From the NCBI RefSeq assembly GCF_017652985.1, contig NZ_JAGGDJ010000007.1:1-64000 (forward strand): a DNA stretch of 64,000 bases, given 5' to 3'. The translations under genes and the position numbers were made by a program. This document shows positions 9,092 through 17,479 of this stretch, one piece after another. Source of the DNA: Paenibacillus artemisiicola. Its GTDB lineage: Bacteria > Bacillota > Bacilli > Paenibacillales > Paenibacillaceae. The notes below the pieces were generated by a model, which made no database searches, was not told where the DNA came from, and saw nothing but the letters and a program-made list of their open reading frames with translations. Numbering within the stretch: position 1 is the stretch's first letter; each line of letters opens with the position of its first letter.

Positions 9092-12000
9092 TTATTGATA
9101 TAACCACACCCTCATCAAGGACAGCAGCTGGTCGATATTGACCGGCTTCGCGATGTAATCGGACGCGCCGGCCTCGATGCACTTGTCCCGGTCTTCCTTC
9201 ATGGCTTTCGCCGTGATCGCGATGATCGGCAGCCGCTCGAACGCCGCCGTCCCCCGGATATGCCGCATCGTCTCGTAGCCGTCCATCTCCGGCATCATCA
9301 TGTCCATGAGCACCAGCTGCACGTCGGGGTGCTGCTCCAGCAGCTCCAGCGCTTCGCGGCCGTTCTCGGCGAAATGAATGTCCATCTTGTAGCCTTCCAG
9401 CGCGCTCGAAAGCGCGAACACGTTGCGGATGTCGTCGTCGACGATCAGGATCGACTTCCCTTCGAAAATCGTCTCCACGCTGTGCAGCTTCCGCAGCACG
9501 CTGCGCTTCGCCTCCGGCAGGTCCGCCACGACGCGGTGCAGGAACAAGGTCGTCTCGTCCAGCAGCCGCTCCGGCGACTTGACGTCCTTGATGATGATCG
9601 TCTCGGCGTATTTCTTCAGCTGGATCTCTTCCTTCTTATCCAAATCCCGGCCGGTATAGATGATGATCGGCAGCTCGCGCAGCTTCTCGCTGCCGCGGAT
9701 GCGGTCGAGCAGCTCGAAGCCGGAGATATCCGGCAGGCCGAGGTCGAGCACCATGCAGTCGTAATGCCGTTCCTCGAGCTCGCGCATCGCCTCGCGGCCC
9801 GACGACACCGCCTTCACGACGACGTCCTCGTCGCCGACCAGCTCGATGATGCCCGTGCGCTGGGCGGCGTCGTCCTCCACGACGAGCACGTACTTCAGGT
9901 CGCGGTCGAGGAACGATTCGATTTGCTGGAACAGCCTGTCGAGCCGCTCCTTGTCCGCCGGCTTGCGCAGGTAGGCGATCGCGCCCATGGACAATCCCTG
10001 CCGCACTTCCTCCATGACGGAGACGACGTGCACCGGAATATGGCGCGTATCCGCATCGTGCTTCAGATGATGCAGGACGGACCAGCCGTCCATGACCGGC
10101 AGCATGATGTCGAGCAGGATCGCGTCCGGCTTGAACGTCCGCGCGTCGTCAAGGCCGACGTCGCCCTGCATGGCGACGATGCCCTTGAACCCGCGTGACC
10201 GCGCGATGTCGAGCAGCACGCGGGCGAACGGCCCGTCGTCCTCGATGATAAGCACGGTGCGGTCCTCCGGGCCGATGGCGCCGCGGTCGTCCTCGATCGG
10301 CGACGGGGAAGGCGCGCGCGCGGCATCCGCGCGGTTCGGCGGCGGCGCGAAGCCCGGGGCCGCCTCCGCGAGGACGGCGCCGATGGCATGCCGCCCCGGC
10401 TCGGCCAGCATCGCCGCTTCCACGGCCTGCTCGCCGAGCTTGGCGTCTTCGCCGGCTTCCGGCGCGCTCGCGGCCACGTAATACTCCGGCAGGTACAGCG
10501 TGAACGTGCTGCCGCGTCCCTCTTCGCTGGCCAGCTCGATGGTGCCGCCGAGCAGCCCCGCCAAGTCGCGGCTGATGGCCAGGCCGAGGCCGGTGCCGCC
10601 GTAGATGCGGCTGGTCGTGCCATCGACCTGCTGGAACGCTTCGAACACGAGCTGCTGCTTCTCCGCGGGAATGCCGATGCCGGTGTCGCGCACCTCGAAG
10701 GCGAGCATCCGGCCGTTCTCGGCGCGGACCTTCGCTTCGTCCGGCTCCGCGCAGCGGATCGTCAGAACGACCTCGCCCCGATGCGTGAACTTGAAGGCGT
10801 TTGACAGCAGGTTCTTCAGTACCTGCTTGACGCGGTGACCGTCGGAATACAAGCCTTCCGGCACGTCCGGCGCCACCTGGACGCCGAAGGCGAGCCCTTT
10901 CTGCTGGCTCATCGGGCCGAAGCTCCGGCGCATCGTCTGCTCCAGCTCGGCGATCGTCACGTGCTCGGTGACGAGGCTCATTTTGCCCGCGCCGATCTTG
11001 GACAGATCCAGAATCTCGTCGATCAGCTTGAGCAGGTCGCTGCCGGATGAATGGATCGTCGTCGCGAACTCGATCTGCTTGCCGGTCAGATTCCCTTCCT
11101 TATTATCCGTCAGCATCTGGGAAAGAATCAGCAGGCTGTTCAGCGGCGTCCGCAGCTCATGCGACATGTTCGCGAGGAACTCGGACTTGTACTTGGACGA
11201 CAGCGCCAGCTGCACCGTCTGCCGCTCGAGCGCCGTCTTCGTCCGTTCGATCTGCTCGTTCTTCCGCTCCGTCTCGCGCATCTCGGCTTCCAGCAGATGC
11301 GTCTTCTGCAGCAGCTCCTCGTTCGTCTGCTCCAGCTCCTCCTGCTGGCTCTGCAGCAGCTCTTCGGACTGCTTCAGCGAGCGCGTCTGCTCCTCCAGCT
11401 GGTCGTTGGAGCGGCGCAGCTCCTCCTGCTGCGATACAAGCTCCTCCGACTGCACCTGCAGCTCCTCGCTCAGCGCCTGCGATTCCCGCAGCAGCTCCTC
11501 GATCCGCAGCCGGCCGAACAGCGTATTCAGCACGCTGCCCAGCCCTTCCGTCAGCTCCGCCAGCAGCTCGCGGCGCCGGCCGTCGATCGGCTGCAGCGAC
11601 GCCAGCTCGATGACGGCGAGCTGCCGGCCTTGGTAGTCGACCGGCAGGAGCAGCAGCGCGCGCGGCTGCGTCTCGCCCGAGCCGGAGCGAATCCGGACGT
11701 AGTCGGCCGGCAGCTCGGTCAGCTCGAGCGGCTGCCCGCCGCGGGCGCACTGCCCGACGAGCCCTTCGCCCATCCGGAACTGCCGCTCGAAGGCGGCCTC
11801 GTCCTGCGGCGCGTAGGCGCCCTGCAGGCGGAACCGGCTGTCCTCGCCGTAGCCGTCGCGGACGTACAGTCCGCCGTACGCCGCGCCGACGAGCGGCACG
11901 AGCCGGTTCATGAACGCCGTCCCCAGCTGGCGGAGCTCCACGGCGCCCTGCAGGTCCACGGTCGCCGCGGCGAGATTGGACTTGACCCACGCCTCGTCCT

Positions 12001-12811
12001 CCATCTTCTTGTTATACCGCTGCTCGGCTTCGGTCTTGCGCTCCAAGTCGTCCGCGAGCGCGAAGAACGCCTTGGCCACGGCCCCGAATTCGTCCCCGGT
12101 CTCCGCGCGGCGGCGCAGAGCGGGATCGCTGATCCCCCGGGCATACGCGCCGATCATGGCCGTCAGCCGGTTCAGGCTGCGCGACACGCCGGCGATGTTC
12201 CAGAGCATCGTGCCGATACCGATCAGCATGCCGGCCACCATGGTCGCCACCATGACCATGCGCGTATTCTCGTTCGCGGTCCGGGCCGAAGCGACGGCCT
12301 CGTCGGTGGCCCGGCGGTGAAACGCGGTCAAGTCGTCGATCAGGTTGACCGTGTTCTCCTGGCCGGCGGCGCCTTCCTTCTCCCGCAGGGCGACCGCGTC
12401 GGCGCCGTGCCCTTCGGCGATGAGCCGCTTCACCTGCTCCGCATATTGAAGATAAACGGTCAGGCCGCGCTCCAGCGCGTTCAGCGAGGACTGCTCCGCA
12501 TCGGAATCGGAACGCGCCTTCAGCTGCCCGAAGTAGCCCAAGGCGTTCTTCGGTTCTTCGGTCAGCAGGGCGTCGTTCTTGGCCAGATTGTCCGCCGTCG
12601 GCACGGTCAGGACGTTCGTGATGCCCCGCGCCACCTTGTTGATCGAGCCCCTGAGGTCATATGCCAGCATCAGCTTCTGGTACCGGTTGGCGTACACCTC
12701 GTCCAGCTTGCCGCTTAGCATCGACACATTGTTCAAGCAGACGATCGATATAAACATCAGTACCATCATCATGACGATAAAGCTAAGCATTAATTTTGTC
12801 TTTGCCTTCAT
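9092..12811 (-). CDS. Membrane hybrid histidine kinase with three receiver domains
   Basis: A 1,239-residue protein. It has a membrane span at 8-30, a chemoreceptor-like four-helix extracytoplasmic sensor (about 31-190), a second span (about 192-212), HAMP (213-265), a GAF-like domain (290-430), a long coiled coil rich in Gln/Glu/Leu (435-540), HisKA with His near 551 in SHELRTPLNS, HATPase (about 650-775, DTGIGIP, GTGLGLAI), then receivers at about 855-970, 975-1100 and 1118-1236. Each receiver keeps a phosphoacceptor Asp (LLDIMLPVMDG, VLDLGLPDISG, LMDMMMPEMDG). This matches the kinases that sit with CheR/CheB in Bacteroidetes-like and Paenibacillus signalling clusters. The start codon has AGGA immediately before it, so the true start could be slightly different. 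Confidence 0.92.
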   Translation of the reverse strand: MKAKTKLMLSFIVMMMVLMFISIVCLNNVSMLSGKLDEVYANRYQKLMLAYDLRGSINKVARGITNVLTVPTADNLAKNDALLTEEPKNALGYFGQLKARSDSDAEQSSLNALERGLTVYLQYAEQVKRLIAEGHGADAVALREKEGAAGQENTVNLIDDLTAFHRRATDEAVASARTANENTRMVMVATMVAGMLIGIGTMLWNIAGVSRSLNRLTAMIGAYARGISDPALRRRAETGDEFGAVAKAFFALADDLERKTEAEQRYNKKMEDEAWVKSNLAAATVDLQGAVELRQLGTAFMNRLVPLVGAAYGGLYVRDGYGEDSRFRLQGAYAPQDEAAFERQFRMGEGLVGQCARGGQPLELTELPADYVRIRSGSGETQPRALLLLPVDYQGRQLAVIELASLQPIDGRRRELLAELTEGLGSVLNTLFGRLRIEELLRESQALSEELQVQSEELVSQQEELRRSNDQLEEQTRSLKQSEELLQSQQEELEQTNEELLQKTHLLEAEMRETERKNEQIERTKTALERQTVQLALSSKYKSEFLANMSHELRTPLNSLLILSQMLTDNKEGNLTGKQIEFATTIHSSGSDLLKLIDEILDLSKIGAGKMSLVTEHVTIAELEQTMRRSFGPMSQQKGLAFGVQVAPDVPEGLYSDGHRVKQVLKNLLSNAFKFTHRGEVVLTIRCAEPDEAKVRAENGRMLAFEVRDTGIGIPAEKQQLVFEAFQQVDGTTSRIYGGTGLGLAISRDLAGLLGGTIELASEEGRGSTFTLYLPEYYVAASAPEAGEDAKLGEQAVEAAMLAEPGRHAIGAVLAEAAPGFAPPPNRADAARAPSPSPIEDDRGAIGPEDRTVLIIEDDGPFARVLLDIARSRGFKGIVAMQGDVGLDDARTFKPDAILLDIMLPVMDGWSVLHHLKHDADTRHIPVHVVSVMEEVRQGLSMGAIAYLRKPADKERLDRLFQQIESFLDRDLKYVLVVEDDAAQRTGIIELVGDEDVVVKAVSSGREAMRELEERHYDCMVLDLGLPDISGFELLDRIRGSEKLRELPIIIYTGRDLDKKEEIQLKKYAETIIIKDVKSPERLLDETTLFLHRVVADLPEAKRSVLRKLHSVETIFEGKSILIVDDDIRNVFALSSALEGYKMDIHFAENGREALELLEQHPDVQLVLMDMMMPEMDGYETMRHIRGTAAFERLPIIAITAKAMKEDRDKCIEAGASDYIAKPVNIDQLLSLMRVWLYQ

Positions 12812-12970
12812 TCCTGATAACCCACCCGAATTTCCCCTTTGTCGTCATGTCGGCTCCGGCTCGTGCCGGCAGCCCGCTATCTCCACGCGCGAACAGGCCG
12901 CGCGTCCCGGAGGACGGCGACCTCGCCGCAACGATTCGGATCGTTGGTCGATTGCCTTGCGATTCGATGC

Positions 12971-13306
12971 TTAATGGATGTTCGTAATGACGAGTACACG
13001 ACCGCGATCAAGCTCCTCTTCGTAACGTTCCGCTTCCATGTCGGACAAGCCGATCGACGTCAGCTTCGAGCGAATTTCGTCGCCCCTCGATTTGAACACA
13101 TTCGCCATCGCGGTGAACATGCCCTCTTCCTTCATGCCGATTTCGTTCGCGTCCGCGGCGTCGGACAACGATTTCGTTTGACTGCTGTCGTGCGCCAGCA
13201 CGTAAATGTTCTCCTGCCTGTATCCACGCCGGTTCAGCTCTTGTACGGTATGCAGCGCATCCATGGCCGTCGGTACGATTTGAACGCTCGGTTTCATCGG
13301 TTGCAT
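12971..13306 (-). CDS. YflT-like general stress protein
   Basis: A 111-residue cytoplasmic protein beginning MQPMKPSVQIV. The fold pattern, with an N-terminal strand, a helix with a Gly-Tyr turn (NRRGYRQENIYVLAHD), a middle helical insert and a C-terminal ending GRVLVITNI, matches the heat-induced stress protein YflT family. In Bacillus, YflT belongs to the general stress regulon; its molecular role is unknown. The start at 13306 has GGAGGG 6 bases before it, whereas the longer start seven codons upstream lacks a site. It is a single gene on the minus strand, separated from the kinase operon. Confidence 0.8.
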   Translation of the reverse strand: MQPMKPSVQIVPTAMDALHTVQELNRRGYRQENIYVLAHDSSQTKSLSDAADANEIGMKEEGMFTAMANVFKSRGDEIRSKLTSIGLSDMEAERYEEELDRGRVLVITNIH

Positions 13307-13593
13307 GTGAATCCCTCCGCTTTTCAAATGGATTTGCCAGGTGAGGCTAGTCTGGATTTACCCCCGGGCGGCCGCCTTGAAACAAGCGCCGGGACGAATT
13401 CGCCCGGCCTCGGGACGTTCGGCCTACCGTCCGGGACGTTGCGCGGGAGCAGGCGATTCAGCCGGTTTCCCGCCCGTGTATACGTGTATAGGAACGCGGA
13501 AAGGCGCCCATGACGGCGAAGCCGGTTCCGCCGGTGTCACCTCTTACTTCCCCTCTATTTCGAATATTCGACAAGCAAAAGGAGCTGGCGCAT

Positions 13594-15339
13594 ATGTTTC
13601 AGGAATGTTTCCACCACTCGCCGCGGAGCAATTGGGCATACGCCTACGACATGGACACGATCCATCTGCGGGTGCAGACGAAGCGCGACGACGTGGACGA
13701 GGTGACGGTCATCGCGGGCGACAAATACGACTGGGCGAGCATCAACGAAGAGCTGCCGATGCTGAAAATCGCGTCCGACCGCTTTTACGATTATTGGGAG
13801 GCGGCGGTCAAGCCGAAGTACAAGCGGTTCTCGTATATTTTCCGAATGCGGCAGGGCGAGGAAACGGTCTATCTGTCGGAGGACGGCACCTGCGGCGAGC
13901 AGCCGTTCCCGGTGAACGGGTATTACGAGTTTCCGTATATTCACGAAATCGACCTGTTCACGGCGCCGGAGTGGGCGAAGTCGGCGGTGTTCTATCAGAT
14001 CATGCCCGACCGGTTCGCCGACGGCGACCCGGCGATCGACCCGGAGGGGAAAGCGGAATGGGGCGGCCAGCCGACCGCCGATGCGCATTTCGGCGGCGAC
14101 CTCCAGGGGATTCTGGACCATCTCGACCACTTGACCGACCTCGGCGTGACGGCCGTCTACCTGACCCCGATCTTCCAGTCTCCCTCCAACCATAAATACG
14201 ATACCGTCGATTACATGAAGATCGACGAGCATTTCGGCGACAAGGCGGTGCTGAAGCAGCTCGTCCATGCGTGCCACGAACGCGGCATCCGGGTCGTGCT
14301 GGACGCCGTCTTCAACCATACGAGCGAGCAATTCCCGCCCTTCCAGGACGTGCTGAAGCACGGCGAGCAGTCGAAGTACGCGGACTGGTTCCACGTGCGG
14401 AGCTTCCCCGCGGAGGTGAAGGACGGCATCGCCACGTACGATACGTTCGGCTTCTTCGGCCAGATGCCGAAGCTGAACACGGCGAACCCGAAGACGAAGA
14501 AATACCTGCTCGACGTCGCCGAATACTGGATCCGCGAGACGGACATCGACGGCTGGCGGCTCGACGTGGCCAACGAGGTCGACCACCATTTCTGGCGCGC
14601 CTTCCGGCAGGTCGTCAAGGCGGCGAAGCCGGACGCGTACATCGTGGGCGAGGTGTGGAACGACTCGCGTCCATGGCTGCAAGGCGACCAGTTCGATTCC
14701 GTCATGAACTATCCGTTCGCGGACCGGGTGCTCGGCTTCTTCACCGGCGAAGGCGTCGACGGCCGGACGTTCGCGGAAGGCATGAACACCCTGCTCATGC
14801 GTTATCCGCAGGGGACGAACGAGGTGATCTTCAACCTGCTTTCGAGCCACGACACGCCGCGGGTGCTGACGCGCGCGGGCGGGAACAAGCTGAAGCTGAA
14901 GCTCTCGGTCGTGTTTCTGCTCACGTACATCGGCACGCCTTGCATCTTCTACGGCGACGAGATCGGGCTGCAGGGCGGCAACGATCCCGACTGCCGGGCG
15001 TGCATGATCTGGGACGAAGAACGGCAGGACCGGGAGCTGTACGACTTCTACAAGCTGCTCATCGGGCTGCGCAAGTCCCATCCGGCGCTGCGGAGCGGCC
15101 GTTTCCGCTTTCTGAAGGCGGACGAGGGGGACGCGCGCATCGTCTACGAACGGCTGGGCGAGGGCGAGCATTTCACGGTCTGGATGAATCCGACCGGCGA
15201 GCGGACCGTGCTGGAGCACGCGATGGAGACGAACGACTGGCACGACGCGCTCACCGGGGACCATGCGCCGGTTAAGGACGGCATGCAGCGGGTGGAGCTG
15301 GATCCGTTCGGGTACCGGATCTTGGCGCGGAAGCTGTAG
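13594..15339 (+). CDS. GH13 neopullulanase / maltogenic amylase-like enzyme
   Basis: A 581-residue enzyme without a signal peptide, so probably cytoplasmic. It has an N-terminal beta-sandwich domain (about 1-125), a catalytic TIM barrel (130-500) and a C-terminal beta domain. The four GH13 conserved regions are present: DAVFNH near 237, GWRLDVANE with the nucleophile Asp324, GEVW with the acid/base Glu353, and SHDTPR with Asp420. The length and spacing match neopullulanases of subfamily GH13_20, which cut cyclodextrins, pullulan and maltodextrins, usually as domain-swapped dimers. The start at 13594 has AAAAGGAG about 8 bases upstream; longer in-frame starts lack one. No transporter for maltodextrin is adjacent. 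Confidence 0.92.
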   Translation: MFQECFHHSPRSNWAYAYDMDTIHLRVQTKRDDVDEVTVIAGDKYDWASINEELPMLKIASDRFYDYWEAAVKPKYKRFSYIFRMRQGEETVYLSEDGTCGEQPFPVNGYYEFPYIHEIDLFTAPEWAKSAVFYQIMPDRFADGDPAIDPEGKAEWGGQPTADAHFGGDLQGILDHLDHLTDLGVTAVYLTPIFQSPSNHKYDTVDYMKIDEHFGDKAVLKQLVHACHERGIRVVLDAVFNHTSEQFPPFQDVLKHGEQSKYADWFHVRSFPAEVKDGIATYDTFGFFGQMPKLNTANPKTKKYLLDVAEYWIRETDIDGWRLDVANEVDHHFWRAFRQVVKAAKPDAYIVGEVWNDSRPWLQGDQFDSVMNYPFADRVLGFFTGEGVDGRTFAEGMNTLLMRYPQGTNEVIFNLLSSHDTPRVLTRAGGNKLKLKLSVVFLLTYIGTPCIFYGDEIGLQGGNDPDCRACMIWDEERQDRELYDFYKLLIGLRKSHPALRSGRFRFLKADEGDARIVYERLGEGEHFTVWMNPTGERTVLEHAMETNDWHDALTGDHAPVKDGMQRVELDPFGYRILARKL

Positions 15340-15410
15340 CGGGTCGGGGCGACGGGGCGGCGGTTGCGTGAGCGGCGGTTGCATGAGCGGAGTTAGCCTT
15401 CCTGCGTGCG

Positions 15411-15456
15411 GATTCGGCCGCATGTGCTGTACTGGGTACCGTTCTTGCTGTCCCAT
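15411..15456. repeat. Single copy of the ~58-bp repeat, left of cassette
   Basis: The stretch around TGTACTGGGTACCGTTCTTG matches the tandem units at 17480-17675 on the other side of the AT-rich cassette, in the same orientation. The cassette is therefore flanked by direct repeats. Confidence 0.8.
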
Positions 15457-15553
15457 GAAAATTAAGGATTAGACTAGAGTCGTTGATTTGACGCGGCTAT
15501 TAGGGGTAGAGGATCGGCTGCTTTTATGAAATAAGGAGTAGACTACACTCCAC

Positions 15554-15612
15554 AATAACGAAAGGCAGTCTTAAGACTTGGAAAATAAAGTCGTAGACTG
15601 CCTCTTGTTATT
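15554..15612 (-). terminator. Hairpin downstream of cassette SDR gene
   Basis: AATAACGAAAGGCAGTCT (15554-15571) pairs with 15595-15612 at 16 of 18 positions, with a loop of 23 bases. It lies about 90 bases after the SDR stop codon and overlaps one of the cassette end motifs, so it may be a terminator, part of the element end, or both. Confidence 0.5.
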
Positions 15613-15702
15613 GGAGCTATCGAGCTGCGAATGAATTTGTTGGTCAGATTCGAAAGCAAAATTTATTCTGCAAATATTTAAGATATTCCCGTATTTGATT
15701 CG

Positions 15703-16443
15703 TTATCCGTGTATTTGCGCTTCGTAATCCGTAACGATTTTCCCGTCATGTTGAATCATCTGACCGTTATGGTTTTCCGTGTCAAGCGCGAGTTGCGCGA
15801 TGAACTCGCCTGCTTCTTCGGCTGATTTGATGTAGCCATCCATTGCGCCAGCGGTGTGTCCATTCAGATCCGTCGCCACACCACCAGGCATGACGCCAAA
15901 AATCTGTTTGCTGCTGCCCGTATTTTTGAACTCAAGCGCGTAATTCATCGCCATCACATTTTGCGCGGCCTTACTGGTCTGATAAGCGAGCGGATGCCAG
16001 TGATTAGTCGGCTGGATCGGTATCGTGATGTTCACGATTTTTCCGTTTGCGGCGAGCTTCGGCAGGAAACTTCTAATCATCTCGTGCGTCCCGAGGAAAT
16101 TGACTTCCAGTGTCTCGCGGAGGTCGTCGGTCGTGTAATCAAACGCTGTTTTCTTCGTGTCGAGGTCGGGGCGGTCAGCCTTGTGACTGTCAGGAATTCC
16201 AGCATTGTTGATAAGCAGATCAAGCTGATCGATTTCTTCTGCGGCGTTGTGAATCGTGTCGAAATCGTTCAAATCAATTTTGACAAAACTTGCAGGAATA
16301 CCTTGTGCCGACAGCTTTTTAACTGCTTCTTGGCCATGACTTTCGCTGCGTGCGCCAACCAAAATTCCAACGCCTGATTTTCCGAGAGCTTCTGCAATCG
16401 CAAAGCCGATGCCTTTATTTGCGCCTGTGATGAGTGCTTTCAT
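15703..16443 (-). CDS. SDR oxidoreductase of the AT-rich cassette
   Basis: A 246-residue short-chain dehydrogenase with the cofactor motif TGANKGIGFAIAEAL at residue 6, an Arg after the second strand (VGARSESHG) that suggests NADP(H) preference, NNAGI, and YQTSKAA with the catalytic Tyr and Lys. The usual catalytic Ser position reads NITIPIQ, so the canonical Ser appears replaced; activity could be altered. Similar proteins are carbonyl reductases. The start at 16443 has AAGGAGA 9 bases upstream. It is divergent from a TetR gene that probably controls it. Its lower GC content marks it as likely acquired from a low-GC Firmicute. Confidence 0.88.
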   Translation of the reverse strand: MKALITGANKGIGFAIAEALGKSGVGILVGARSESHGQEAVKKLSAQGIPASFVKIDLNDFDTIHNAAEEIDQLDLLINNAGIPDSHKADRPDLDTKKTAFDYTTDDLRETLEVNFLGTHEMIRSFLPKLAANGKIVNITIPIQPTNHWHPLAYQTSKAAQNVMAMNYALEFKNTGSSKQIFGVMPGGVATDLNGHTAGAMDGYIKSAEEAGEFIAQLALDTENHNGQMIQHDGKIVTDYEAQIHG

Positions 16444-16454
16444 AATTTTATTTC

Positions 16455-16560
16455 TCCTTATAAAGTTATATTTAATTAATTTTATAACTGCTTGATGAAT
16501 CATATCATAACTTTCGCAGTTATATTTGTCAACAATTATAACTTGTGATAAAATCAAAGC
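16455..16560. promoter_or_regulatory. Back-to-back promoters and TetR operator region
   Basis: Two near-perfect sigma-A promoters point away from each other and share their -35 region. Plus strand: TTGTCA at 16526-16531, 17 bases, TAAAAT at 16549-16554. Minus strand: TTGACA at 16532-16527, 17 bases, TATGAT at 16509-16504. The palindrome ATAACT-TTCGC-AGTTAT (16507-16523) lies between the -10 and -35 of the minus promoter. More AGTTAT/ATAACT words occur at about 16464-16489 and 16536-16543. This is a typical layout for a TetR protein repressing both genes. Confidence 0.8.
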
Positions 16561-17112
16561 ATGACTACCAAGGAGAAGATTTTAGAAAAAGCGCAGGAAC
16601 TGCTGTTGGAAAAAGGCTACGGAAACGTGAGTTTGACGGATATCGCAGCAGCCGTGAATATCTCTCAGCCCGCACTGTACAAGCATTTCAAGAATAAAGC
16701 AGATCTTTGGGAATTACTCGCTTTTAACTGGCTTGATGCCATGCTGGCTGACCTTTTCCCGTACAACGTCGACCCGAAAAAGTCGCAATCCGAGACGATT
16801 CACGACTGGTTTTGGACGCTCGCGAGCGCTAAACACGCCGCTTACAAGGCTGAACCCGTCATGTTCAAGCTCTATACAGAGTATCTAAGTACTAAGCCCG
16901 AGCTCGTTGAAAGACACATGAACGACCTGATTGACAGCCTCGGGGCCGTTTCCGGTATGACTGACCGCCAAGACAAACGGTGTTTGATTGGCTTGTTTTC
17001 GCGTTTTCATCACCCCATGTTCGCCGACTTTTGGGATGAGAACACGCAAGACGATTTTGAACGAACCTGGAAATTTGTTGAACCTTATTTTAAGGCAAAA
17101 ACCATCTTATAA
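16561..17112 (+). CDS. TetR-family regulator of the AT-rich cassette
   Basis: A 183-residue protein with the TetR helix-turn-helix at residues about 8-55 (VSLTDIAAAVNISQPALYKH followed by FKNKADLW) and a C-terminal domain typical of TetR members that sit beside SDR genes. It probably binds the AGTTAT palindromes in the shared intergenic region and represses itself and the SDR gene until a small toxic compound appears. The -10 box ends only 6 bases before the ATG and no ribosome site is visible, so the mRNA is predicted to be leaderless. The stop codon lies inside the loop of the downstream terminator. Base composition is low-GC like its partner. Confidence 0.9.
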   Translation: MTTKEKILEKAQELLLEKGYGNVSLTDIAAAVNISQPALYKHFKNKADLWELLAFNWLDAMLADLFPYNVDPKKSQSETIHDWFWTLASAKHAAYKAEPVMFKLYTEYLSTKPELVERHMNDLIDSLGAVSGMTDRQDKRCLIGLFSRFHHPMFADFWDENTQDDFERTWKFVEPYFKAKTIL

Positions 17113-17130
17113 TTTCGTAAGATGGTTTTT
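17097..17130. terminator. Terminator overlapping end of TetR gene
   Basis: A perfect 13-bp stem, AAAAACCATCTTA with TAAGATGGTTTTT, has an 8-base loop that contains the TetR stop codon. The T run on either strand allows use in both directions. Confidence 0.9.
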
Positions 17131-17171
17131 AATTTCCGTGAGCGCTTTATCTTTCATGTTAAGATAGCGTT

Positions 17172-17192
17172 CCCCATTTCGGGGGCTTTTTA
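17172..17192 (+). terminator. Second small terminator-like hairpin
   Basis: CCCC, a five-base loop and GGGG are followed by GCTTTTTAG, 40 bases after the first terminator. The stem is short. Confidence 0.5.
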
Positions 17193-17205
17193 GAACCATA
17201 AACCG

Positions 17206-17359
17206 TATAATACCGACATCTAAAAAGTGGCAGTCATGGACTAAAAGTCCTCCAACCTGCACCTCGCGCGGCGCGTGCATTTAGACTAACGTCTTCAATG
17301 GGGGCTAGTTCTTCAACCGCTAGTTCAAAAAGACGCACCGATTAGCGGTGCGTCTTTTT
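17206..17359 (+). ncRNA. Possible structured small RNA (no known family)
   Basis: A perfect -10 box TATAAT lies at 17206-17211, without a good -35. It is followed by about 150 bases with no open frame but several small hairpins: GGACT/AGTCC near 17238-17250, TGCAC/GTGCA near 17258-17279, and CTAG/CTAG near 17305-17323. The stretch ends in a perfect 14-bp terminator stem, AAAAAGACGCACCG with CGGTGCGTCTTTTT (17327-17359). It matches no RNA family I recognise. It may instead be a leftover of the donor genome. Confidence 0.3.
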
Positions 17360-17479
17360 GCGTTAACCTCGATCGTCTAGTGCCGTCGGCGGGTGTCTAA
17401 TCCTTTATTCTCTCAGTTTACTTATTTTCCCAGTCTAGTACTTTATTTTCGCTGATCCCTTGCAGCGAAAATCACGAGC

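Larger units (their letters stand above)
15340..15702. other. Intergenic boundary between host DNA and AT-rich cassette
   Basis: The first 115 bases are GC-rich and end in a single copy of the GTACTGGGTACCGTTCTTG repeat. From 15457 the base composition becomes AT-rich, and three copies of a motif of about 20 bp follow (15457-15480, 15528-15549, 15581-15600). A hairpin lies at 15554-15612. No gene is supported here. Confidence 0.7.
15457..17450. mobile_element. AT-rich cassette (SDR + TetR) with inverted end repeats
   Basis: This block of about 2 kb is visibly richer in A and T than its surroundings and has different codon use. Its ends carry copies of one motif in opposite orientation: GAAAATAAAGTCGTAGACTG at 15581-15600 and, inverted, GAAAATAAAGTACTAGACTG at 17450-17431 (18 of 20 identical). 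Further related copies are at 15457 and 15528 (left) and 17416-17395 (right, inverted). It contains two genes, three terminator hairpins and a possible small RNA, but no transposase or integrase. It could be a passive element moved in trans, or a foreign fragment inserted by recombination. The exact ends are not defined, and no target-site duplication was found. Confidence 0.55.
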
